Shown here: positions 25,369-34,325 of the stretch, one piece after another
Position numbering within the stretch: the first letter of the stretch is position 1
Layout of the letters: every line of letters begins with the position of its first letter
Assembly (NCBI GenBank): GCA_014379355.1
Contig: JACMLX010000136.1
Span: forward strand, 1 to 64,000
Source: Gemmatimonadaceae bacterium
GTDB taxonomy: Bacteria; Gemmatimonadota; Gemmatimonadetes; Gemmatimonadales; Gemmatimonadaceae
Direction: 5' to 3'
DNA length: 64,000 bases
Translations under genes and position numbers: made by a program
Notes under the pieces: model-generated
Seen by the model: the letters and a program-made list of their open reading frames with translations, nothing else
Database searches by the model: none
Told to the model about the DNA's origin: nothing

Positions 25369-27039
25369 GTGAAACCGTCCTTTCCACGGCAACTGATCAC
25401 GCTACTGCTCACAGTGACGTCCAACCTGGTTCACGCGCAAGCGACGCCTGTCCGGCGAAGTTGCGCCAATGGTGTGCTGAGTGTCGAGCTGCCCGGTGGC
25501 CAGCTGGACGAGAACCGACGAGCTCTTGGTATTCGCGCAAAACAGGGCTGGGCACTTTGGCGCGGTGCAGCCGACGGGGCGAGAGGTCGTATGCTGGCCG
25601 ACAGCAGTCGCGTGCCGCTGCGCCTCGCCATCGTGCTGCCGGAAGTACTTGCAACACATCACCAATCCTTTCCCATGCCTGCCAACGATGGGCCGTTGTG
25701 GGCCGGCCGTGGTCTCGCGTACAGCGTGACGGGTGGCGTTGCCCTGTGCGGACGCCAGGGTCGCTGGGGTGCAATCATAGCACCGACGTACTGGTACGCT
25801 GAAAACGCGAATTTCGACTTGCCGGACAACCCGCAGTTCGTTCCGCCGTACCGTGGAGGCTACTCTCCGTTTGCGTCTCGGTACTACTACATGCCACGAT
25901 CGCTCGACGCGCCAAGGAGATTCGGGCCAACAGCGCTCAGCGGGTTCGATCCAGGCGTCATTACGGTCTTCGCAAGAAATGCACGCGTTGACGCGGGCTT
26001 CACAACTGAGCCGATGTGGTGGGGCCCAGGGCAATACAACGCTTTGTTGCTGAGCACGCAGGCAGCCGGACTGCCTCGCGCGTACGTTCGCACGGCTCGC
26101 CCGCTTCGCCTCGGCGGTGAACTCGACATTTCGTACTTCATCGGCGGAATGTCGTACTCCCGGTTCTTCTTCGAGAACAATCCGATCGATACGACGCGAT
26201 CGATCGCTGGCCTTTCTGTCGTATGGCGACCGAAATTCGAACCTGGCCTCAGTCTCGGTGCGGCACGACTCGTCATCGCGCCGATCGCAGGAAAGGCATA
26301 TCTGAAACAGCTCTTCGATCCGATCATTCCAGTTGGCACACCGAATGCTGTTTCACGCGCCGATTCAACACAGTTTCCGGGCCGCGACCAGTTGTTTTCC
26401 GTATTTGCAAACTGGCGGCTTCCTGACGACGGAACGGAAATCTGGTTCGAGTGGGCTCGTGCCGAATTGCCGGAGAATCTTCGAGCCTTTTTTCAGGCGC
26501 CGAACCATACGCAAGCCGTCACTCTCGGACTCCAGCGAGTGAGCGCGCCGTTTCACCGAGACTGGACGTGGCGCGTTGGTGCCGAATACTCGCAGACAAC
26601 GCAGAGTTCGACGTACCGCGAGCGACCGACCGGCTCGTGGTACACCAGCCGCGCCGTTCAGGCGGGTTTCTCACAGAAAGGCCAGGTCCTCGGCGCCATG
26701 ATCGGACCCGGCAGCGTCACCCAACGCCTGAACCTCGACTTCGCCGGTCCCCGCGCCTCGCTCGGAATATTCGCTTATCGCATCAAATGGGACGACGACT
26801 CCTTCTTCACCATCCCGCGCCCCAATGGCAACGGACTCTGCAAGCACGATGTCAGCCTTGCCCTTGGCGCGCGGGGCACGGCACGCACACCGGCCGGCTG
26901 GTTCGAGGCAACGCTCACCTCGCAGAACCGCCTCAACCTCTACTGGCAGGCCCTCGGATTGTGCTTCGAGAACGAGGAGCTCCAGATCGACAAGCGCAAC
27001 CTGTCACTCGAATTCCGCTTCCACCCGCGTATTCGATGA
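25369..27039 (+). CDS. Wzi-like capsule assembly outer-membrane protein (copy 2)
   Basis: The 556-residue exported protein starts at GTG 25369 with a signal peptide (LITLLLTVTSNLVHAQA). The mature part is a beta-barrel-like Wzi-family protein with repeated aromatic strand ends, for example YSPFASRYYYMPRSL, GPTALSGFDPG, VLGAMIGPGS. It is a paralogue of the protein at 8642, sharing layout and several short segments, and more distantly of the one at 59709. The predicted role is surface attachment or assembly of capsule. It has no clear operon partner: it is divergent from the GT2 and separated from the WcaJ-type gene by 153 bases. Confidence 0.78.
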   Translation: MKPSFPRQLITLLLTVTSNLVHAQATPVRRSCANGVLSVELPGGQLDENRRALGIRAKQGWALWRGAADGARGRMLADSSRVPLRLAIVLPEVLATHHQSFPMPANDGPLWAGRGLAYSVTGGVALCGRQGRWGAIIAPTYWYAENANFDLPDNPQFVPPYRGGYSPFASRYYYMPRSLDAPRRFGPTALSGFDPGVITVFARNARVDAGFTTEPMWWGPGQYNALLLSTQAAGLPRAYVRTARPLRLGGELDISYFIGGMSYSRFFFENNPIDTTRSIAGLSVVWRPKFEPGLSLGAARLVIAPIAGKAYLKQLFDPIIPVGTPNAVSRADSTQFPGRDQLFSVFANWRLPDDGTEIWFEWARAELPENLRAFFQAPNHTQAVTLGLQRVSAPFHRDWTWRVGAEYSQTTQSSTYRERPTGSWYTSRAVQAGFSQKGQVLGAMIGPGSVTQRLNLDFAGPRASLGIFAYRIKWDDDSFFTIPRPNGNGLCKHDVSLALGARGTARTPAGWFEATLTSQNRLNLYWQALGLCFENEELQIDKRNLSLEFRFHPRIR

Positions 27040-27192
27040 TCGCGTCACCGCCAGTGCCCCGACCGCACCATCAGGCGTAGCTTTCAGCACAACCGTACAC
27101 AGCGCTCTGGTCGGCATCCGCCGCTGGAGACCTCTCGAGCCGCTGACCTGAAGAGTGTCCTGCCCGTCCGAGCCATCGGCTCACTCCGCATC

Positions 27193-28749
27193 GTGACGTC
27201 CCCCACGCCCCCGTCTCCACGGTCGCGGCCGCGACGCCGCTCGGGCGATGCCGCACCGCTGCGGCGCGTGGCCGGCGATTCGAAATATTCCGACATCGCG
27301 CTCCCAGAGATCCTGCACGCGCGCGCGCCACATGCCGTATGGCGACATCTCTGGCGTACGGTGCTTCGCGTGCTGGTGCTCGTCGGCGTCGATCTGCTGA
27401 CCCTCGAAGTCCTGCGCATCATTCTCTCGGCCGCACGCGACCACGCATGGTTCGGCGCGCGGATCGCCACCACCCTCGACACGATTGTGCCGCAAGGCGC
27501 CGTGCCCGCGGTCCCGCTGCAGGCGGCGGTACTGCTTGGACTGACGATTTGCGGCGCGTACGTCGGCGGAGCGCGCAAACGACACGTGCGCAGCGTCGCG
27601 ATGGGTGCCGTCCTCGGCGTACTCGTCGTCACCTGGACGGCACTCTTCACCGAGCCGGAACCGAGTCGGATGCTCGGCGTCGCCTTCATCTGTCTCGCGA
27701 TCGCCGCCACGCTCGTGCCGGTTCGTGCGACACTGGACATCGTCGTCGATCGGATCCGGCCGCGCGCCGCGTTTGCGTTGCGCGCAATTCTCGTGGCACC
27801 GAGCCGCGACCTGCGCGCCGGCCGCACGAACCCGGCATTTGCTGATCCGAGTGAGTTCCGCTTCGTCGGTGAGGTGGACACCACGCACATCGAATCCGTC
27901 CAGGGACCGCTCGGCCCCACCAGCGAGATGATGCGTCTGATCGACGAACATCGCGCCGACACCGTCGTGCTGTTCGGACATCTCACCGATCCCGTCGCCG
28001 AGCGACTCGCCCGCGTCGCCGACGCGGCCGGATGCAACGTCGTGTGTCTGCCGCGCACCATGTCGCTGCACGGCTTCGAGCCGCAGCTCGTGTTTCATCA
28101 CGGCGAGCCGCTGATGCGACTGGTGCGTGTCGGCGAGCGTGGTCGGCAGCTGGTCGTGAAGCGTGCAACCGACATCGGGATTTCGTTGCCGCTGCTGTTC
28201 CTGCTGGCGCCGCTGTTTCTGCTGGTGGCCATCGCGGTGCGCATCACGTCACGCGGACCGGCACTGTTCCGGCAGGTGCGCGTGGGGCAGGGTGGTCGCC
28301 GTTTCCACATGTGGAAATTCCGCTCGATGATCGCCGATGCCGAAGAGCAGCAGGATGAACTTCGCGCCCGCAACGTGTACGGCGAGGAACCGCTCTTCAA
28401 GATTGCGCGCGATCCGCGGATCACGCGATTCGGGCGATTCCTGCGGCGGACCAGTCTGGACGAACTGCCGCAGTTCTGGAATGTGCTGCGCGGCGACATG
28501 TCGCTCGTCGGTCCGCGACCGCCGTTGCCGGATGAAGTAGCGCGCTACACGGAGCGTCACCTGGTGCGACTCGATGTCCGGCCTGGGCTCACGGGTCCAT
28601 GGCAGGTGTCGGGCCGCAACCGCATCGTGCATTTCGAGGACGTCGTGCAGATGGAGGCCGAATACATCGCAGAGTGGTCGTTTGCGCGGGATGCAGTGAT
28701 TCTGGCGCGCACAGTCCCGGCTGTCCTGCGTATGGATGGCGCGCTATGA
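27193..28749 (+). CDS. WcaJ-type undecaprenyl-phosphate sugar phosphotransferase
   Basis: This polyprenyl-phosphate hexose-1-phosphate transferase starts repeat-unit synthesis at the inner membrane. The 518-residue protein has an N-terminal membrane part (hydrophobic segments at about 55-80, 110-125, 135-150, 162-178), a central Rossmann-like domain (about 195-290), and the conserved C-terminal catalytic domain: re-entrant helix near 328-350, FHMWKFRSM (371-379), the catalytic Asp-Glu in SLDELPQFW (421-429), LVGPRPPLP and RPGLTGPWQVSGRN. The length matches WcaJ/WbaP. The start is GTG 27193. It is one of three initiating enzymes in this window. Confidence 0.92.
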   Translation: MTSPTPPSPRSRPRRRSGDAAPLRRVAGDSKYSDIALPEILHARAPHAVWRHLWRTVLRVLVLVGVDLLTLEVLRIILSAARDHAWFGARIATTLDTIVPQGAVPAVPLQAAVLLGLTICGAYVGGARKRHVRSVAMGAVLGVLVVTWTALFTEPEPSRMLGVAFICLAIAATLVPVRATLDIVVDRIRPRAAFALRAILVAPSRDLRAGRTNPAFADPSEFRFVGEVDTTHIESVQGPLGPTSEMMRLIDEHRADTVVLFGHLTDPVAERLARVADAAGCNVVCLPRTMSLHGFEPQLVFHHGEPLMRLVRVGERGRQLVVKRATDIGISLPLLFLLAPLFLLVAIAVRITSRGPALFRQVRVGQGGRRFHMWKFRSMIADAEEQQDELRARNVYGEEPLFKIARDPRITRFGRFLRRTSLDELPQFWNVLRGDMSLVGPRPPLPDEVARYTERHLVRLDVRPGLTGPWQVSGRNRIVHFEDVVQMEAEYIAEWSFARDAVILARTVPAVLRMDGAL

Positions 28750-28992
28750 TACAGGCTCGCGCATCCACCACACCTGCAGGCGGCATGTCTCGTGCGCGCA
28801 ATGGCTGGCACGCGTCTGCATGACGCGCGGCACATCCCGGTGGTGAGGCGCTGACTGGATTGCCGCGTTCGCACCGCGTTCCGCGTGACATGAAGCGCCT
28901 CTGTACGTCAGTAGTGCATGACCATCCCTCGTTCCGTCGCGTCAAGTACTGTTGGGTCGTCTCGTGGTTTTCGCAGGCACTTTCCGACTCCA

Positions 28993-29544
28993 ATGACAAC
29001 CTCGCTCACTGAATTGCTCTCGGCCATATGGCACGACGGTCGTGCAGTACTCCGTGCACGCTGGTTCTTTCGTCACGCTGAACTGGGTGCGCGAGTCCGT
29101 GTCTGGGGTCACCCGAGCGTCGGCACGGCGGGACGAGTCATCGTGGGAGATCAGGTGCGGATATCGTCGACACTCGCTGTCACCCAGTTGGAGAGTGGCC
29201 CCAACGGCGTGCTGGAAATCGGACAGGGCACCTTCATCAACCACGGCTGTTCCATCGCGGCGAATGAGCTCATCCGGATCGGACCTCGGTGCAATATCGG
29301 CCCACACGTGATGATTATGGACACGAATTTCCACCGGCTCGAGCCGGAGCGTCGAAATGAAGAGGCAGGCTCGGCGCCGATCGTGCTCGAGGAGAATGTC
29401 TGGCTCGGTGCGCGTGTGATCGTGCTGCAAGGCGTCACCATCGGCGCGGGCAGTGTCATCGGTGCAGGGAGTGTCGTGACGCGGGATATTCCGGCACGCT
29501 CGCTCGCCGTCGGGCAACCCGCCCGCGTGATCCGCACGCTGTGA
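28993..29544 (+). CDS. Hexapeptide-repeat acyltransferase (WcaF/maltose acetyltransferase-like)
   Basis: The 183-residue left-handed beta-helix protein has repeated hexapeptide turns (GRVIVGDQVRISS, VLEIGQGTFINHGC) and the catalytic-region DTNFHRLEPERRNEE, then VWLGARVIVLQGVTIGAGSVIGAGSVVTRDI split over two coils. This is the pattern of colanic-acid-type O-acetyltransferases acting on cytoplasmic sugar intermediates with acetyl-CoA. I prefer ATG 28993. An in-frame ATG at 28918 adds 25 residues of no clear similarity. It follows the WcaJ-type gene by about 240 bases and precedes a strong hairpin. Confidence 0.85.
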   Translation: MTTSLTELLSAIWHDGRAVLRARWFFRHAELGARVRVWGHPSVGTAGRVIVGDQVRISSTLAVTQLESGPNGVLEIGQGTFINHGCSIAANELIRIGPRCNIGPHVMIMDTNFHRLEPERRNEEAGSAPIVLEENVWLGARVIVLQGVTIGAGSVIGAGSVVTRDIPARSLAVGQPARVIRTL

Positions 29545-29611
29545 TGCCGCCGGGTACGCAGCGCAGTCCAGCGTGATAGCCCTCCGCACGCGCCGTTCCC
29601 CTGTGCAGATG

Positions 29612-29650
29612 ACAGAACGGCCCTCGCATCAATTGCGAGGGCCGTTCTGT
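29612..29650 (+). terminator. 17-bp perfect hairpin after the acyltransferase gene
   Basis: Arms 29612-29628 and 29634-29650 are perfectly complementary over 17 bases with a five-base loop TCAAT, 67 bases after the acyltransferase stop. The arms include GAACGGCCCTCGCA. This is the strongest hairpin I found in the window. No T tract follows (CGTCTC), so it may act with Rho or as an RNA-stability element. Because it is symmetrical it could serve either strand and also ends the antisense pseudogene region downstream. Confidence 0.5.
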
Positions 29651-29705
29651 CGTCTCATGAACAGTCACTGCCGCGATGTGCGCAGCGGCGAACCGATCGT
29701 GCCGA

Positions 29706-30041
29706 TTACCGAACCCAGATCGTGAAAATGCGCGCCATCCAGAACTGCAGGTCGCCCCGGAACGCAATCGGGCGCGCAGGTCGCAGCATCACTGGAAGGG
29801 TGCCTTCCGGAATCGGGGTCGAGTACTGCCTGTCCGGATCGGCCAGTTTGATGCTGGCCACCTGCACCGGCGTCTGCCACGTCGCGCCGCCGTCGAACGA
29901 CAGGTCGCATTCCTTCTCCGGCGTGTATTAATAGTGTCCGAACTGCACCACACCTTCCGTGAAGGGCACTGTGGGTCCGGCCGAGATCGACGCTCGGAGC
30001 AGACGCGACAAACGCGCCCTCGCACGCGGCTTGCCGGTATG
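29706..30041 (-). pseudogene. Remnant of a coding sequence with an in-frame stop
   Basis: On the minus strand one frame reads sensibly across 110 codons and ends at TAA (29706-29708), but it is broken by a TAA at 29928-29930. Upstream residues are ISAGPTVPFTEGVVQFGHY, and after the stop YTPEKECDLSFDGGATW, then VASIKLADPDRQYSTPIPEG and FRGDLQFWMARIFTIWVR. The composition is protein-like, unlike the other frames. The upstream end is another stop at 30042-30044 with no start codon nearby, so this looks like the 3' remainder of a lost gene. The family is not identified. A secreted carbohydrate-associated protein is possible from SFDGGATW-like wording only. Confidence 0.5.
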
Positions 30042-30131
30042 TTACCACGTTGTACGCCGATCGTGCTTGTCGGCCTTCGGCATTCACTCTCATTCCAGTT
30101 GCATGGCCACAGATCAGGGCAGGTCGTCACC

Positions 30132-31205
30132 ATGAACGCGTCGCTTCGTATGGCAATTGATGCGGCACCGCACATCGTCGTGACTGGCGGCGCCGGGTAC
30201 ATCGGATCACACGCCGTCGTCGCCTTGTTTGCTGCCGGATATCGCGTCACGATCTTCGATGATCTTCGACGGTCCCATCCTCAGGTGCTCGACGGGATTG
30301 CTGCGATTACCGGTGAGCCTGCGTCGCTCGTTTCGGTGGATATCTGCGATGAGGCTGCGCTCGACGCAGCATTCGCGCAGTGCGGGCAGGTTGACGCGGT
30401 CATTCACTTCGCAGCGTACAAGAGTGTCCGCGAGTCGGTTGCCGATCCGGTCATCTACTACCGCAACAATGTCGGTGGAACGGTCTCGCTGATTGCCGCG
30501 ATGGCGCGAGCACGCTGTCGCCGCCTGGTGTTTTCGTCGTCGTGCACCGTGTACGGGCAGCCGGATGCACTGCCCGTCACCGAAGCATCGCCCATGAAGA
30601 CGGCTGCCTCCCCGTACGGCGCCAGCAAGCAGATGTGCGAACGGATACTCCGTGACGCGCAGGCGGCCAAAGGGAACACGTCGCTCTCGCACGTCGTGTC
30701 ACTGCGCTACTTCAATCCCGCGGGAGCGCATCCATCTGCCCTGATCGGCGAGCTGCCCGCAGGCACGCCCGACAACCTGATCCCGTACATCACACAGACG
30801 GCCGCGGGATGGCGCAAGACACTGCGAGTCTTCGGCAGCGACTACCCCACACCGGACGGCACCGCGATCCGGGACTATCTGCACGTCATGGATCTCGCGG
30901 AAGCGCATGTCGCTGCCGTCGAACTGGCGATGCGCGCGTCGCCCGGCCTCGAGGAGATCAACCTCGGCACGGGTATCGGGGTCAGCGTGCTGCAGGCTGT
31001 CGCAGCATTCGAACACGCGACGGGCGTCACTGTCCCGATCGAGATGGCGCCTCGCCGACCGGGAGATATCGAACAGATCTGGTCGTCGGGAACACGCGCT
31101 GCGGACAAGCTCGGGTGGCGGACGGTGCGCTCGATCGACGAGATGATGGCATCAGCCTGGGCGTGGCAGACGCGACTCGGCAGCACGCCGCCTGCCGGGG
31201 TCTGA
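30132..31205 (+). CDS. galE: UDP-glucose 4-epimerase
   Basis: GalE interconverts UDP-glucose and UDP-galactose (or the GlcNAc forms) for glycan synthesis. The 357-residue SDR protein has GGAGYIGSH at about 19-27, FDDL, FAAYKSVRESV (typical GalE), SSSCTVYG, the catalytic SPYGASK, RYFNPAGAHP and the GLGTGI-like NLGTGIGVSVL. I chose ATG 30132 with GGCAGG upstream. ATG 30150 also fits. The open frame extends back to 29676, but that part is not GalE-like. It converges with the GT4 gene at 31290. Confidence 0.93.
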   Translation: MNASLRMAIDAAPHIVVTGGAGYIGSHAVVALFAAGYRVTIFDDLRRSHPQVLDGIAAITGEPASLVSVDICDEAALDAAFAQCGQVDAVIHFAAYKSVRESVADPVIYYRNNVGGTVSLIAAMARARCRRLVFSSSCTVYGQPDALPVTEASPMKTAASPYGASKQMCERILRDAQAAKGNTSLSHVVSLRYFNPAGAHPSALIGELPAGTPDNLIPYITQTAAGWRKTLRVFGSDYPTPDGTAIRDYLHVMDLAEAHVAAVELAMRASPGLEEINLGTGIGVSVLQAVAAFEHATGVTVPIEMAPRRPGDIEQIWSSGTRAADKLGWRTVRSIDEMMASAWAWQTRLGSTPPAGV

Positions 31206-31224
31206 AATGGTGACGGTCATGTTC

Positions 31225-31268
31225 GTGCGCGGCGTGGAATAGCGCGCACGGACCCTCGACTCAGGGTC
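31225..31268. terminator. Paired short hairpins between convergent galE and GT4 genes
   Basis: GTGCGC (31225-31230) pairs with GCGCAC (31244-31249), and GACCCT (31251-31256) pairs with AGGGTC (31263-31268). Both lie in the 84-base gap between two convergent stops, a position where a bidirectional terminator is expected. No T tracts are present, so the call is by position and structure only. Confidence 0.35.
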
Positions 31269-31289
31269 GGCGCATGCACGCGTCAGGTA

Positions 31290-32396
31290 TCACGGCGATG
31301 GTGATTCCGCCAAAGCCAGAATCTGCGCGCGCAATCCCGTCACGTAGTGATCGAGGTTCATTTTCCCTTCGATCAATTGCCGACCGGCGCGACCCATCCG
31401 CGCAGCAGCGTCCGGGTCACGCAAGAGTCGCTCGATCGCCGCTCGCAGTGCAGCCGGGTCTTCGGCGCGCACGTACACACCATGCGCACCGTCCACGATG
31501 ACGTCGGTCTGCCCGGGTGTCAGCGAGCAGATCACGGCCCGCTCCATTGCCATCGCTTCGAGGATCGCAGTCACGCCGGCCTGAAAGGTCACGGCGTACA
31601 GCGGCATCACGAGAAATACCGAATCCGCGTACAGCTGACGCAGCTCGAATTGCGTGAACTTTTTGACTGTCACGTTGGCCGGGACGTCCGCGTGACGCGT
31701 CGTGTCATCCTGCTTGCTCCATGGGCTCGCGGCAGCGATCACGACGTCGATCGGCAAGTCTCGCACGGCGTCCATCAGCGTCGCGTAGTCGCGACGTTCG
31801 AGGCCGACGGCGCAGATCAGCGGCCGATCCCGGGCGACTGACATCGGAGTCACATGAGTCGGCGCAAAGAATGCGTCGTCGACCATGAACGGCGAGAGCA
31901 CCACCCGCGCCGGTTCGACATGCCAGCGTGTTTCGATGAAGATTTTCTGCCAGGTGGCATACACGATGAATCGATCGACGTGCGACTGGATGCCGAATCG
32001 GTCGAAGAACAACATCTTCTTGCCGACCGAGAGCGTATGGACGATCATGGCATGGCGCGTCACGCGAGCGCCGCGACCGAAGAATTTCAGCAGCAACGAC
32101 AGGGGAATGCCGATCTGTTCGCCGTCCGTCATCACCACGCGGTATTGCGCCCGTTTTCTCCAGCACATCCACGCCAGGAGCGCATTGCTTCCGGCGAATC
32201 GCTCCAGCATCCGACCGAGTACGCCACCTCCTGCTCGCGCGGCGCGATAGTCGAGGAGGTCGGCGTCGAAACCGCGCGCCATTTCCAGATAGTCGGCACG
32301 TGGTCGCTCGCCACGAAGGATCCGTTCGTGAATCGCTGGATCGATCTCGCCGGACACCGTCAGCAGCACGGATGGCGTCGCCGCGGTGTCAGCCAT
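31290..32396 (-). CDS. Glycosyltransferase, GT4-like
   Basis: This is a 368-residue GT-B protein. The N-terminal half (SVLLTVSGEIDPAIHERI) resembles group-1 transferases that read a position in a chain of cytoplasmic sugar donors. The C-terminal half has ICAVGLERRDYATLMDAV at the start of the donor domain and VTFQAGVTAILEAMAMERAVIC in place of the usual Glu-x7-Glu loop, in which the second Glu (ILEAMAM) is present. It is a single gene on the minus strand with no operon partner, convergent with galE and next to the decayed 32.4-34.3 kb region. Confidence 0.82.
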   Translation of the reverse strand: MADTAATPSVLLTVSGEIDPAIHERILRGERPRADYLEMARGFDADLLDYRAARAGGGVLGRMLERFAGSNALLAWMCWRKRAQYRVVMTDGEQIGIPLSLLLKFFGRGARVTRHAMIVHTLSVGKKMLFFDRFGIQSHVDRFIVYATWQKIFIETRWHVEPARVVLSPFMVDDAFFAPTHVTPMSVARDRPLICAVGLERRDYATLMDAVRDLPIDVVIAAASPWSKQDDTTRHADVPANVTVKKFTQFELRQLYADSVFLVMPLYAVTFQAGVTAILEAMAMERAVICSLTPGQTDVIVDGAHGVYVRAEDPAALRAAIERLLRDPDAAARMGRAGRQLIEGKMNLDHYVTGLRAQILALAESPSP

Positions 32397-33234
32397 GCCG
32401 TACCTCGGTCGACGTGGTCACTCGAAAAAATGCGCGGCGTCTGAACGCGTGTGCGACTGCAAGTCGATCAAGGCTCACGATTCGATGACGGATATAGGTG
32501 CGTGACGGCCGACTCGTGGCAATGTCGGTGCAGCCCTGACAATTCCAGATCGACTTCGGCGCGTGGGTGAGTGGCGGGTCGCAGCGAATCTAGCGGGCTG
32601 TAAATGAAGTTGGGACAGCACAAAGCCCGGCGGTGTGCCCGGATGGCACGGCGGAAACCGCAGCAATACCAGCGGTATTGCGAGGATTGCCAACGCCGCC
32701 AGCTGGGATGCCCCGCCGGGCGACTGCATCCCGAACTTCGTTCACAGCCCACTGGTCCACGCCAGCCTGCGTGCCAAAGCGTCGCTGTACTGACGACCAA
32801 CGACCCACTTCCATGACGTTGGCGCGACGCCAGCGCCTGACGTCCCGCAGTCGTGACCATCCCGTGCCGCAGTCGTCTGCGGATTTGATTTCGCGATCGC
32901 GTCGATCACCCGACCGCCGTTGTCCGTCGTCGGCGGCACCGCACGAACGTGCATACGGGCGCGGCGAATACGTGATGAATCGCCGCGTTCACGCGCACGG
33001 TGTGGTGATGGCGAAGTGGTCCGGACGTCCGTACCCTGAAGCGAAGGGGCACAACACGCCCGTCACAGTCAGGTCCTCCTCGAGGTACTCGTGTCGCGCC
33101 GTCAATTCGTCTCACGTCACTCACGTCAGGACTGGCTCCGCTCTGACGCGACCGCGACCCGCGGCTCTGCATACGACGGGCGTGTGTCTCGCCACGATTC
33201 GCGCTCGAGGATGTCCTGAGCGGCTGGATGGCTG
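32397..33234. other. 838 bases without a supported gene
   Basis: I examined both strands. All frames longer than 60 codons are Arg/Ser/Pro-rich shadows and none has a recognisable family motif. One perfect small hairpin is present: GCAATACC (32663-32670), loop AGC, GGTATTGC (32674-32681). The region sits between a lone GT4 gene and a truncated GT2, so it is probably old decayed coding DNA, but no parent gene is identifiable by eye. Confidence 0.45.
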
Positions 33235-33717
33235 ATGCGCGACAGTCACGCTGCGGCGATGCCATTTGTGAGTGTCGTGATTCCGACCGTCAACCGGCGC
33301 GAAAGTCTCGCAGTGACGCTGGGGACGCTCCCGAACCAGCGGCACGTCGCAGGCGGCTTCGAGGTGATCGTCGTGTCGGACGTCTCGACGGACGGCACGG
33401 ACGGTTTCCTGCTTGGTGCGCTGCACAGGCCGACGCGTACGTTCGCGTCATGGCTCCGGGTCCCATATGCCTACGGAAAGCTGGAAGTCCTTCGCGTGCA
33501 GCGTGGCGACGCGTCGTGGAATCGGGTGCGCGACTTGTTTCTGTCGCGGCAGCGTGCGACCCGGATCCTTGCATATTCCGTGCTTCCCAGTGCGAGACGC
33601 GATGCCTTCGTCCGCGGCACGCTGCGCAGGGTCGCGGAGGCATTGTTCGCCGTGCCGCTTGCGGAGGCGCAGCGCGTCGGATTGAGCATGCTCAGCGCCC
33701 TCTACAACGTGCACTGA
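33235..33717 (+). pseudogene. Truncated glycosyltransferase family 2 (internal deletion)
   Basis: The frame of 160 codons begins like a normal GT2 (FVSVVIPTVNRRESLAVTL, then FEVIVVSDVSTDGTDGFL) and, from about residue 95, continues with a C-terminal-looking helical tail (RDAFVRGTLRRVAEALF, LSALYNVH). The middle of a GT2, with the DxD donor site and acceptor region, is absent: about 130-150 residues are missing compared with the usual 280-320. The parts are in frame, so this looks like an internal deletion rather than a frameshift. It cannot be a working GT-A enzyme. A translated remnant of unknown use cannot be excluded. Confidence 0.6.
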
Positions 33718-34325
33718 CTCGACGGTGCACGGGACGAGCTTGGCGCATGGCCGGCACTGCGCGAGGTGCTGGCCCAGCACGCCACTCCAACGTAGACATC
33801 GCCCGCGCGTCGCCCGCTCCAGGCGTTCCGAAGAGCGGCCTTCGCCCAGCGTGAGAACGCCAGCGGTGTCTCTCACGTTGTTTGCCTGTCGGGATCGTCG
33901 TCTGCGTGGTCCACCGACGGTTCCAACGACGTGACGACGAGGGGCGTCGTGCGTCTCATCCCAGTCGCGGAATCGTACAACAATCAGCCTTCGGCAGGTG
34001 ACCGGCGAAGGCATTGCTGCCCTTCTCAGCGCTGATTTAGTTCAAACGGGTCATGTTCCGTCCGGAGGCGGTGCACTGACGGCTTGCGTTCGTGAGCCGC
34101 CCGCCGGTCTGCGGGCGCGTCAAGCGAACTGAACATTAGTCCTGCAGCACCAGAATTTCGTTATGTTCGTGTCGGTCGGCGGAGCAACAGTTTGTGGGTC
34201 GATTCGCTTCGAGGCCCCGGCGCACGCGTGGAGTGCCTTTTTCGTGCGCAAAGCCTGTGGTCTCGCATCGATTGTCCGGTTCTGATGCCAGCATTTCCTG
34301 ACCCTGACTCATCTCTCTCTCGCCC
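33718..34325. other. 608-base gene-free leader of the second EPS operon
   Basis: No supported gene is found on either strand. The last roughly 200 bases before the Wzz-like start become AT-richer (for example AGAATTTCGTTATG near 34150), consistent with a promoter region, though no clear -35/-10 pair stands out. A two-part hairpin lies at 34088-34129 and is listed separately. The first part continues the decayed look of the preceding region. Confidence 0.4.
34088..34129 (+). other. Two-stem RNA hairpin in the leader of the second EPS operon
   Basis: Outer stem GTTCG/CGAAC (34088-34092 with 34125-34129) and inner stem CGCCCGC/GCGGGCG (34098-34104 with 34111-34117) are separated by an internal loop. 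The element ends about 200 bases before the Wzz-like ATG. Also CTTG (34083-34086) could pair with CAAG (34121-34124) in an alternative fold. It may be a terminator of the decayed region or a structured 5' leader. It matches no riboswitch I recognise. Confidence 0.3.

Noticed and set aside
27181-28101. Long minus-strand frames opposite the WcaJ-type gene
   Set aside because: Complementary shadows of a recognised gene in high-GC DNA, with no motif of their own.
28746-28823. 25-codon frame starting with ATGA overlap after the WcaJ-type gene
   Set aside because: Very short, no ribosome site, no sensible composition, and not coupled to a downstream gene.
32663-32681. Perfect 8-bp hairpin as an attachment site or IS end
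   Set aside because: Single copy by eye, no matching repeat nearby and no recombinase or transposase.
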